A stretch of DNA of 7,218 bases from Methylacidiphilum caldifontis (GTDB lineage Bacteria; Verrucomicrobiota; Verrucomicrobiia; Methylacidiphilales; CAMAQI01). The stretch covers positions 1-7,218 of the forward strand of contig CAMAQI010000120.1 of the NCBI GenBank assembly GCA_945860255.1, written 5' to 3'. Below, piece after piece: positions 1-6,914 of the stretch (position 1 is its first letter; each line of letters opens with the position of its first letter). Made by a program: the position numbers and the translations under genes. The notes under the pieces were generated by a model. It saw only the letters and a list, made by a program, of their open reading frames with translations. It was not told the origin of the DNA and ran no database searches.

Positions 1-2484
1 CTCCACTTCATCGCAAGCGGGAATCCTTCGATAAATCAATCATTGAAAGAAAACTCAAATCAAACTATAAACAACCAAGGTGTCACGGTTTTCGACCGCC
101 CCCTGCTTCACTTTTGGAACGCCCTTTACACTCTGACGATTGATCAGGTTGCCGAAGTGAAGATCGGGGGGCCTCTTTCTAAACGAGGAGATGCCGGGAT
201 AAATGGTCAAGCAGGGGTTATTCTCTCAGTCAAAAAGCAGCCTGGAGCAGATACGATAAAATTGACCCGACAAATCGAACGGGAACTAGAAGACCTCAAA
301 AAGAGTCTTCCAAAAGGCGTCGTCCTTCATGATAATATTTTTCGTCAAGGTGACTTTATTGAAAGAGCAATTAGCAATGTGGAGGATGCTCTACGAGATG
401 GATCTCTTCTTGTGGTCGTAGTGCTTTTTCTCTTTCTCCTCAACTTCCGTACGACGTTTATTACTTTGACGGCGATACCGCTTTCACTTCTCATTACAGC
501 GATTGTTTTCCATATTTTTGGACTCTCGATTAATACCATGACGTTGGGAGGTCTGGCTGTGGCGATTGGGGAGTTAGTCGATGATGCTATTGTGGATGTG
601 GAAAATGTATTTCGACGTTTAAGAGAAAACCGACATCTTTCTAGTCCCCGACCTGTTTTTGAAGTGATCTACGATGCTTCACGCGAGGTCCGAAACTCGA
701 TTATTTTTGCCACCATCGTGGTCGTTCTTGTTTTCGTTCCTCTTTTTGCGCTCGGAGGAATCGAGGGCAAGATTTTTGCTCCCCTAGGCATCGCCTATAT
801 CGTTTCTATTGTAGCTTCCTTAGTAGTAGCACTTACGGTGACTCCTGCCCTTTGTGCCTACCTTTTGCCTCACATGAAACAGATGGAAGAAGAAAAGGAG
901 GGATGGCTGATTCACAAGGTTAAAGCTTGGGAAGCACGCATTTTGGCTTGGGCATTTCCCCGAACGAGGTGGATTCTCTTGAGTGTAGGAGTATTATTTT
1001 TGGCTGCTGTCGCTGTAGTTCCTTTTCTTGGAAAAGAATTTCTCCCTCCTTTTAATGAAGGAAGTATTACCATCAACTTACAGCTTCCTGTGGATGTGAG
1101 TCTTGCAGAATCTAATCGCATGGGAACATTAGCCGAAAATCTAATTAGGCAGGTTCCTGAGGTCGCGATAACAGGAAGACGTACGGGAAGAGCTGAAGAG
1201 GATGATCACGCCTCTGGAGTGAATAGTTCCGAGATCGAGGTTGATTTTAAAAAATCCAAACGAAGTCGGGAAGAAATTCTCAATGATGTTCGTTCTAAAC
1301 TTGCAGAAGTTCCCGGCATTGGAGTCAATATTGGTCAACCTATTTCCCATCGCATTGATCATATTCTTTCGGGGGTCCGGGCTCAAATTGCAGTGAAAGT
1401 TTTTGGAGATAATCTCGATATATTGCGTCAGAAAGCCGCTGAGATTGAAGCCACTATGGGAGCCGTTAAGGGGGTTGTAGATCTTCAAGTGGAACAAGTG
1501 ACCTTAACTCCCCAGGTCCATGTTCGCATCGATCGAGATCAAGCAGCCAAATACGGACTAATGGCGGGGGAAGTTGCTGAATATGCTGAACTCGCCATGA
1601 ATGGGAAGCGGATCACTCAAGTGCTAGATGGAAGTAAAACCTATGACGTTGTGCTGCGCCTTAAAGATGTCGCTCGAAATGACATTGAAGCTCTTAAACA
1701 AATCCCCCTAGACGCCGTGGACGGCAAGATTGTTCCTTTAGGTGCTGTGACAAAAATCGAAGAAGCGAAAGGACCTAATACGATTAATCGTGAAAATTCC
1801 CAACGACGAATCGTTATTTACTCGAATGTTTCAGGTCGAGATTTGGTGAGTACGGTCACCGAAATTCAGAAAAAAATCACAGAACAAGTCAAACTACCAA
1901 CTGGTTATTATGTGACCTATGGAGGGCAATTTGAGAGTCAAGCTCAAGCCTCCCGATTAATTATTCTTTTGAGCTTAATCTCTTTTTCAGGAATGTTTGC
2001 AGTGCTTTATATGCACTTTAAAAGCACGATGTTCGCCACTCAAATAATGCTCAATATTCCTTTTGCATTTATCGGAGCTGTAACAGGGATTCTTTTAACG
2101 GGTGGTACGTTCTCAATTGCCACCATGGTCGGGTTTATTACTCTCACCGGTATTGCCGCTCGAAACGGCATCATGATGATCGCGCACTATCTTCATCTGA
2201 TGGAATACGAAGGTGAAAAGTTTAATTTGAAACTGATTGTTCGTGGAACCCAGGAACGAATTATTCCCGTTCTGATGACAGCGCTGACAGCTTCCTTGGC
2301 TTTGGTTCCTCTTCTTCTGGGATCGGGGCAACCGGGCCGTGAAATTCTTCACCCCGTTGCCGTTGTTATTTTTAGCGGAATTTTTACAAGTACATTACTG
2401 GATCTGGTTGTGACTCCACTTGTGTTTTGGAGGTTCGGACGGAAAAGTGTGGGACGATTGCTGCCACATGCTCTTGAAGGTTAA
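1..2484 (+). CDS. RND-family (HME, CusA/CzcA-like) heavy-metal efflux pump, C-terminal part, 5' end cut or damaged
   Basis: Inner-membrane proton-driven pump that would export metal cations as the core of a tripartite RND complex. The frame is open from base 1. The first start-like codon is a TTG at 43, but the family is about 1,040 residues, so this is the tail of a longer gene rather than a true start. Numbering from the TTG, VAEVKIGG onward follows the family: periplasmic porter domain, then TM2-TM4 (about 118-190) with the proton-relay helix GELVDDAIVDVEN (D180, D181, D185, E187). The second porter half follows (RIDHILSGV, KVFGDNL, YGGQFESQAQASR), then the last TM cluster ending TPLVFWRFG. 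By alignment to CusA about 225 N-terminal residues, including TM1, are missing. Residues 1-45 fit poorly; see findings. As I recall CusA, its copper-site methionines do not align with Met here, so the metal (Cu/Ag or Zn/Co/Ni/Cd) is open. The family assignment is firm; the intactness of the 5' end is not. Confidence 0.9.
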   Translation, partial: LHFIASGNPSINQSLKENSNQTINNQGVTVFDRPLLHFWNALYTLTIDQVAEVKIGGPLSKRGDAGINGQAGVILSVKKQPGADTIKLTRQIERELEDLKKSLPKGVVLHDNIFRQGDFIERAISNVEDALRDGSLLVVVVLFLFLLNFRTTFITLTAIPLSLLITAIVFHIFGLSINTMTLGGLAVAIGELVDDAIVDVENVFRRLRENRHLSSPRPVFEVIYDASREVRNSIIFATIVVVLVFVPLFALGGIEGKIFAPLGIAYIVSIVASLVVALTVTPALCAYLLPHMKQMEEEKEGWLIHKVKAWEARILAWAFPRTRWILLSVGVLFLAAVAVVPFLGKEFLPPFNEGSITINLQLPVDVSLAESNRMGTLAENLIRQVPEVAITGRRTGRAEEDDHASGVNSSEIEVDFKKSKRSREEILNDVRSKLAEVPGIGVNIGQPISHRIDHILSGVRAQIAVKVFGDNLDILRQKAAEIEATMGAVKGVVDLQVEQVTLTPQVHVRIDRDQAAKYGLMAGEVAEYAELAMNGKRITQVLDGSKTYDVVLRLKDVARNDIEALKQIPLDAVDGKIVPLGAVTKIEEAKGPNTINRENSQRRIVIYSNVSGRDLVSTVTEIQKKITEQVKLPTGYYVTYGGQFESQAQASRLIILLSLISFSGMFAVLYMHFKSTMFATQIMLNIPFAFIGAVTGILLTGGTFSIATMVGFITLTGIAARNGIMMIAHYLHLMEYEGEKFNLKLIVRGTQERIIPVLMTALTASLALVPLLLGSGQPGREILHPVAVVIFSGIFTSTLLDLVVTPLVFWRFGRKSVGRLLPHALEG

Positions 2485-2530
2485 AGTGAAAATTAAAGTT
2501 TAATACTTAAAACATGGTGTAGAGTTCAAA

Positions 2531-4837
2531 ATGAATTTATTTCAAAATAAAAAATCATGTTGTCATCACGATCATGCCACGCATGAGGGTTCAGTCCAAA
2601 AAACTGTTTCGAATGCCAAATATATTTGTCCCATGTGTCCTGGTGTTGAATCGGACAAACCTGGTGCCTGTCCAAAATGTGGAATGGACTTGGAACTTAA
2701 TCCTGCATGGAAACCTTCTTTAAAAACTACTTATACCTGTCCTATGCATCCGGAGATCCGCGAAGATCATCCGGGAAAATGTCCAATATGTGGCATGGCA
2801 TTAGAGCCCATTTCAACGGCTGAAAACGCAGGAAAAGAAAAAACGGAATTACGTGTAATGCTGCGGCGGTTTTGGATCGGGCTTTTCCTTGCATTGCCTG
2901 TGGTGATTCTTTCCATGGGAGAGCATCTTCCTTTTATTCGGGATATTCCTGGTGTTTTTTCTCAGTGGATTCAATTCATATTGAGCGCGCCCGTTGTCTT
3001 TTGGGCAGGCGGAACTTTTTTTGTGCGTGCATGGAATTCTCTGCTTCATCGGAGCCTCAATATGTTTACCCTTATTGCTCTAGGTACGGGTGCTGCTTTT
3101 GGATACAGTCTTGTCGCTGTCCTGGCTCCTTCACTCTTTCCTGAAACATTCAAACACCAGGGACTCGTCGGACTTTATTTTGAAGCCTCCGCAGTCATTA
3201 TTGTTTTAGTTTTACTGGGTCAGGTATTGGAACTTAAAGCAAGAGCCGGAACAGGAGATGCCATCAAGGCCCTTTTGGGACTTTCGCCCAAAACCGCTCG
3301 GCGTCTACGAGATGGAAGTGAAGAGGAAGTTCCCCTGGAAGATATCCACGTGGGAGATCTGCTTCGCGTACGTCCGGGGGAAAAAATTCCTGTTGATGGT
3401 CTCATTCAAGAAGAAGGAAGCTCTGTTGATGAGTCGATGCTCACAGGGGAGCCTCTCCCTATGGTTAAGAGCAAAGGAGATAAAGTTTCGGCAGGAACAC
3501 TCAATGGAACAGGAAGTTTCGTTATGATTGCTGAAAAAGTCGGGGACCAAACCATGCTTGCTCAAATCGTGCAGATGGTAGCAAAAGCCCAAAGAAGTCG
3601 TGCTCCAATCCAACGGCTTGCCGATACAGTATCCGCTTGGTTTGTTCCGGGTGTATTAGCGATCTCACTTTTAACTTTTGGGCTTTGGCTCGTCTGGGGG
3701 CCTGAGCCTTCCTTTGTCTATGCCCTTATCAATGCGGTTGCAGTGCTTATCATTGCTTGTCCTTGCGCTTTAGGTCTTGCGACGCCGATGTCGATCATGG
3801 TCGGTGTAGGGCGAGGAGCTCAATCGGGGGTTCTTATTAAAGATGCCGAAGCATTGGAGACATTAGAAAAAATCAAGGTACTGGTCGTTGATAAAACCGG
3901 AACTTTGACCGTGGGCAAACCCACGGTTACGGATATTCATGCTTCATTGGAATGGAATCCAGATGATTTACTTTCACTTGCAGCATCCATTGAAGCTCTA
4001 AGTGAACATCCTTTGGCAGGCGCTGTGGTTCGTTCGGCTAAGGAAAAGAATCTAAAAGTTTTCACGGCAGCCGATTTTGAATCTATTCCTGGTGGAGGTG
4101 TACAAGGAAAAGTGGAAGGAAAACAGGTCATTGTTGGCCAAGCCGCCTTCCTTAGAAAGTTATCCATCCGGGAAATAGATGAATATGAGCGTCAAGCGCT
4201 TCCTTTTCGAGAAGGCGGAAATATCGTCATTTTTGTGGCTATTGACGGAAAATCGGCAGGATTCTTGGTTCTTTCGGATCCTTTAAAACCGACGACATCT
4301 CAAGCGGTTAGCGCTCTTCACCGCCTGGATCTGAAGCTTGTAATGTTGACCGGGGATAATCTTAAAACAGCTCAATACATTGCTAATCAACTCAAAATTG
4401 ATGAAGTAGTTGCTGAGGTAAGTCCTAGCGATAAGCATGAAAAAGTCAAAATGCTCAAATCATCAGGAGTTCGAGTGGCCATGGCCGGAGATGGCGTCAA
4501 TGATGCTCCCGCTCTGGCAGCAGCGGATGTTGGTATTGCGATGGGAACCGGAACCGATGTCGCCATGGAGAGTGCCGGAGTGACTTTGATCCGCGGAGAC
4601 TTACTGTGTATCGTTGAAGCGATCTCCTTGAGTCGGGCGACCATGAGAAATATTCGTCAAAACCTCGTTTTTGCCTTTCTCTATAACAGCATTGGTATTC
4701 CCCTGGCGGCTGGTCTTCTCTATCCAACCTTTGGCATCCTCTTAAGTCCCATGATCGCAAGTGCCGCCATGGCGCTGAGTAGTGTTTCCGTCATTGGAAA
4801 TGCCCTTAGGCTTCGAAATTTAAAATTAAAAGTTTGA
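2531..4837 (+). CDS. copA: Cu+-exporting P1B-1-type ATPase with two N-terminal heavy-metal-binding domains
   Basis: Inner-membrane ATPase that pumps Cu+ (possibly Ag+) out of the cytoplasm using ATP. Its 768 residues begin with a Cys/His tail (CCHHDH, 10-15). Two zinc-ribbon-like metal-binding domains follow, C33-x2-C36...C47-x2-C50 and C70-x2-H73...C84-x2-C87, replacing the usual HMA (GMTCxxC) domains. Eight TM helices are visible, starting near residue 114. All catalytic motifs are present: TGEP (305-308) in the actuator domain, CPC (410-412) in TM6, phosphorylated D454 in DKTGTLT, the HP motif H493-P494 in the nucleotide domain, and GDGVNDAP with D654 and D658. TM7 has Y718-N719 and TM8 has M747-x2-S750-S751; with CPC these are the Cu+ signature of the P1B-1 class. 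The ATG at 2531 has only a weak AGAG ribosome site at 2521-2524. It lies 46 bases after the RND stop and 32 before the next gene, so probably co-transcribed. The gene looks intact. Confidence 0.96.
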   Translation: MNLFQNKKSCCHHDHATHEGSVQKTVSNAKYICPMCPGVESDKPGACPKCGMDLELNPAWKPSLKTTYTCPMHPEIREDHPGKCPICGMALEPISTAENAGKEKTELRVMLRRFWIGLFLALPVVILSMGEHLPFIRDIPGVFSQWIQFILSAPVVFWAGGTFFVRAWNSLLHRSLNMFTLIALGTGAAFGYSLVAVLAPSLFPETFKHQGLVGLYFEASAVIIVLVLLGQVLELKARAGTGDAIKALLGLSPKTARRLRDGSEEEVPLEDIHVGDLLRVRPGEKIPVDGLIQEEGSSVDESMLTGEPLPMVKSKGDKVSAGTLNGTGSFVMIAEKVGDQTMLAQIVQMVAKAQRSRAPIQRLADTVSAWFVPGVLAISLLTFGLWLVWGPEPSFVYALINAVAVLIIACPCALGLATPMSIMVGVGRGAQSGVLIKDAEALETLEKIKVLVVDKTGTLTVGKPTVTDIHASLEWNPDDLLSLAASIEALSEHPLAGAVVRSAKEKNLKVFTAADFESIPGGGVQGKVEGKQVIVGQAAFLRKLSIREIDEYERQALPFREGGNIVIFVAIDGKSAGFLVLSDPLKPTTSQAVSALHRLDLKLVMLTGDNLKTAQYIANQLKIDEVVAEVSPSDKHEKVKMLKSSGVRVAMAGDGVNDAPALAAADVGIAMGTGTDVAMESAGVTLIRGDLLCIVEAISLSRATMRNIRQNLVFAFLYNSIGIPLAAGLLYPTFGILLSPMIASAAMALSSVSVIGNALRLRNLKLKV

Positions 4838-4869
4838 GGGATTGAAGTGCTGTATTCGTTTACAGCAGG

Positions 4870-6303
4870 ATGATCATAAAATCATTACTTCATCGGAAGT
4901 GGGCCATGGGTCTACTTGTAACGACCGTTCTTGGTCTATCGTTTAACTCAAGCAGCCAGCTTTTGGCTCATGGCGACCATGAAACTGGCTCCTCTGAGCA
5001 TGCAGATCACGATCATGTTGCTATGAAGTTCCTCTCTGTGGGAGCAGCCTGGGAAGTGGTTCAAAAATCAACCACTGACATTGAATCCGGTATTACCTCT
5101 CAAAATCAAGAAGTGATTCACGAAGCGCAAGAAAGTCTCACTGGTGCTTTGAGTTTTTTACATGGTACTAGTGCAATGGTCACGGGGGATAAAGCAAAAC
5201 GACTGGATGCAGCTCTTAAGCAAGCAATAGCCGTTTCATCCAACGTTCATGAGGCAGCGGATGCAAAGGACATGCCCAAAGCCGCAGTGGAATTTAAAAA
5301 ACTCCAAGGAGCTCTGAAATTGATCGAAGCTCAGTACCCTCCCGAGGCACTCAAAGCTCCCATGAAAACAACAGCCGTTCCGACCCATTGTCCTGTTTCT
5401 ACACGGCCTTTGGGTTCCATGGGAGATCCTTATACCTATGAGTATAAGGAGGGAAGTACCTCTCGTACCATTCAATTTTGTTGTTCGGATTGTCTCCCAA
5501 AGTTTAAAGCCAATCCCACGGTTTATCTCAAGAAACTCGATGAAATGGCTCATGCAGGCGAAGGACATCAACATGGACCCGCCGAACCTTCGATGAAGCT
5601 TTCTGTTTTCCCAGCAAAAGCACTTCAAGTCGGTGAAAAAGCGGATGTCACGGTTCAACTAAAAACTTTGCAAGGTCAACCAATTAACTTGGATGATCTG
5701 ATGGTTGCTCACGAGAAAAAAATCCACCTACTCATTATTGATCCCAGCCTCACGGACTATCATCACGAGCATCCTATTTCCAGTGGGAAACCAGGAGAAT
5801 ATTCATTTTCTTTTACTCCGAAAAAACCAGGATCCTATCGTATTTGGGCTGATGTGGTCGCCCAGTCGACGGGGATGCAAGAATATGTGGTTGCCGATCT
5901 ACCTGCTTCAACCGCAGCCAATCCCATGATTAGCAGTAATGCTTCATTAGTTTCAGAAGTAGACGGTCTGACCTACACTATTACTTTTAATAAACCTGCT
6001 CTCAAAAAAGGCGAAGCAGCTTTGGGAACCCTCACGATTACAGATAAATCTGGAAAAATTTTCAACCAACTAGAACCACTGATGGGTGCTTATGCTCATT
6101 TAGTAGGATTTGGTGAAGATCGTAAAACAATTGCCCATATTCATCCGATGGGCGCAGAGCCGACCAAGAATTCAGATCGAGGAAATGGTCAACTTAAATT
6201 TCATCTTCAACCCGACAAAGCCGGAACAATGAGGCTTTTTGCACAGGTTCAAATTGGCGGCGTCAGTAAATTTGCTCCATTTATACTTGAGATTAATTCT
6301 TAA
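4870..6303 (+). CDS. Exported His-rich metal-binding protein with YHS-like domain and two tandem YtkA-like beta domains
   Basis: Probably a periplasmic or lipid-free exported copper-binding or buffering protein; the role is inferred from domains and from following copA. Of 477 residues, 1-33 form a signal peptide (positive n-region KSLLHRK, hydrophobic core 13-25, likely cleavage after LLA33). A His-rich stretch follows (HGDHE, EHADHDH, 34-49). Residues about 50-165 are an alpha-helical segment resembling DUF3347-type domains. A YHS/TRASH-like domain covers about 172-225, with C174 and the C204-C205-x2-C208 cluster followed by PKFKANP. A second His patch (HAGEGHQHG, 228-236) links to beta domain 1 (about 242-343; H286, H298, H299, H301 in HHEHP) and beta domain 2 (about 358-476; H410, H423, H425 in HIHP). 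The ATG at 4870 has no well-spaced ribosome site; an in-frame ATG at 4906 does, but starting there would lose the basic n-region. The domain layout is clear, while the exact biochemical function is unknown. Confidence 0.88.
   Translation: MIIKSLLHRKWAMGLLVTTVLGLSFNSSSQLLAHGDHETGSSEHADHDHVAMKFLSVGAAWEVVQKSTTDIESGITSQNQEVIHEAQESLTGALSFLHGTSAMVTGDKAKRLDAALKQAIAVSSNVHEAADAKDMPKAAVEFKKLQGALKLIEAQYPPEALKAPMKTTAVPTHCPVSTRPLGSMGDPYTYEYKEGSTSRTIQFCCSDCLPKFKANPTVYLKKLDEMAHAGEGHQHGPAEPSMKLSVFPAKALQVGEKADVTVQLKTLQGQPINLDDLMVAHEKKIHLLIIDPSLTDYHHEHPISSGKPGEYSFSFTPKKPGSYRIWADVVAQSTGMQEYVVADLPASTAANPMISSNASLVSEVDGLTYTITFNKPALKKGEAALGTLTITDKSGKIFNQLEPLMGAYAHLVGFGEDRKTIAHIHPMGAEPTKNSDRGNGQLKFHLQPDKAGTMRLFAQVQIGGVSKFAPFILEINS
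4895..4899 (+). promoter_or_regulatory. Ribosome-binding-site-like GGAAG before the internal ATG at 4906
   Basis: GGAAG sits six bases before an in-frame ATG (4906-4908, residue 13 of the exported protein). The upstream ATG at 4870 is preceded only by CAGG directly touching it, too close to act as a normal ribosome site. Translation might therefore begin at 4906. The signal peptide argues the other way: starting at 4870 gives the basic residues expected before the hydrophobic core, while starting at 4906 gives none. I kept 4870 and mark the start as unresolved. Confidence 0.3.
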
Positions 6304-6316
6304 TTCCAGATTTTCG

Positions 6317-6353
6317 TGCAGAGCAATATCTTTGATCGTAAGTTGCTCGTGCA
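6317..6353. repeat. Imperfect inverted repeat just after the exported-protein gene
   Basis: TGCAGAGCAA (6317-6326) and TTGCTCGTGCA (6343-6353) are complementary over ten pairs with one extra base in the right arm, separated by a 16-base loop. It begins 13 bases after the stop codon at 6301-6303. There is no T-run on either strand next to it, so it is not a standard intrinsic terminator. It could be a weak terminator, an mRNA 3'-end stabilising hairpin or a protein-binding palindrome, or may be chance in decayed DNA. Confidence 0.4.
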
Positions 6354-6410
6354 AGTCCGTTCATATGTCATTTGCTCTGAGGTTCCGGAAAGTGAAGCAC
6401 TTGTGATTGA

Positions 6411-6662
6411 GTACGAGAGCCTCCTTCCTTTAGCCTCAAACACAGACCGAAAAAAACGAGTCAAACCCAGTCACCTAGCTCTATCGGATTGCGACCTATT
6501 TTATCTCACGATCTTAAAACTGTTTTTGTTTTGGCGGTGTTGGAGGAAAAATCTCATCAAGAGTGTTCTGAGATCCTTGGAACGAGTCCAAAATCAATCG
6601 AAATGAAAGTTTATCGGGTGCGAAAGTTTCTTGCCGGAAGGCTTCAAAAAGCAGGCTATTAA
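6411..6662 (+). pseudogene. ECF-type RNA polymerase sigma factor remnant (region 4 only)
   Basis: Reading from just after the stop at 6408-6410 to TAA at 6660-6662 gives a product whose last ~55 residues match sigma-70 region 4 of ECF factors. LSHDLKTVFVLAVLEEKSHQ corresponds to the usual 'LPxxLRxVFxLxxxExxSxxE' start. ECSEILGTSPKSIEMKVYR is the helix-turn-helix, and VRKFLAGRLQKAGY is the terminal helix. The intact domain would bind the -35 element. There is no start codon with a ribosome site for this frame and no recognisable region 2 (-10 recognition, core binding) in any frame upstream; the ~30 residues before region 4 are not recognisable. An ECF factor is normally about 160-200 residues, so only about a third is left. 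Whether it ever regulated the metal genes cannot be told from this sequence. Confidence 0.75.
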
Positions 6663-6676
6663 AGTAAAAGCAACGA

Positions 6677-6705
6677 GGGCTCCTGATCTGGACGATCAGA
6701 GGCCC
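6677..6705 (+). terminator. Stem-loop after the sigma-factor remnant, possible terminator lacking a U-tract
   Basis: GGGCTCCTGATC (6677-6688), loop TGGAC, and GATCAGAGGCCC (6694-6705) form a 12-position stem with ten Watson-Crick pairs, one G-U pair (T6681-G6701) and one C-A mismatch. It starts 14 bases after the sigma stop codon. In the minus-strand transcript the G-U pair becomes an A-C mismatch, so the structure is more stable as + strand RNA. The following bases (AACAAGGTG) are not T-rich, so efficient intrinsic termination is doubtful. It may be the leftover terminator of the old sigma gene. Confidence 0.4.
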
Positions 6706-6914
6706 AACAAGGTGTTGATTCATGAATTCAAGATACTTGGTGGATGTCGCCAATCATATTCGTGGTGATGAGGGTGCACATCTGGCATGGAATTGGTCAT
6801 TTTCAACGTCTCATCTTTGGTGAGCACCTTACCACATCCTGGCATCGATTTTCCCAATTAGGGATTGGCTCATTTGGTGGAGGTTTGTATCCAGTAACCA
6901 TCATCAATAATCGT
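6706..6914. other. Stretch with no recognisable gene; one 33-codon ORF with a good ribosome site
   Basis: No frame on either strand gives a product I recognise. The best coding hint is an ATG at 6722 on the + strand, seven bases after AAGGTG (6709-6714), which reads 33 codons (MNSRYLVDVANHIRGDEGAH...) to TGA at 6821-6823. Past that single TGA the frame continues for 28 more Trp- and Ile-rich codons (IFPIRDWLIWWRF) to TAA at 6908-6910. It might be the start of a decayed gene that once followed the sigma factor, such as an anti-sigma or membrane protein, but nothing proves this. Other frames are broken by stops or antisense to neighbours. Confidence 0.25.

Noticed and set aside
1141..1497. 118-codon open frame on the minus strand
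   Set aside because: Antisense to the conserved porter domain of the RND pump, with no family resemblance.
2474..2506. Possible promoter (TTGAAG then TAATAC) before copA
   Set aside because: Spacing between the boxes is about 19-21 bases and the match is weak; AT-rich gaps give such hits by chance.
5236..5658. 140-codon open frame on the minus strand
   Set aside because: It lies wholly inside the well-supported exported-protein gene, has no recognisable domain, and its Cys/Phe/Gly-rich composition is typical of an antisense shadow.
6514..6753. 79-codon minus-strand frame (MATSTKYLEFMNQHL...)
   Set aside because: Antisense to the sigma region 4 remnant, whose helix-turn-helix match is far more convincing; no ribosome site seen.
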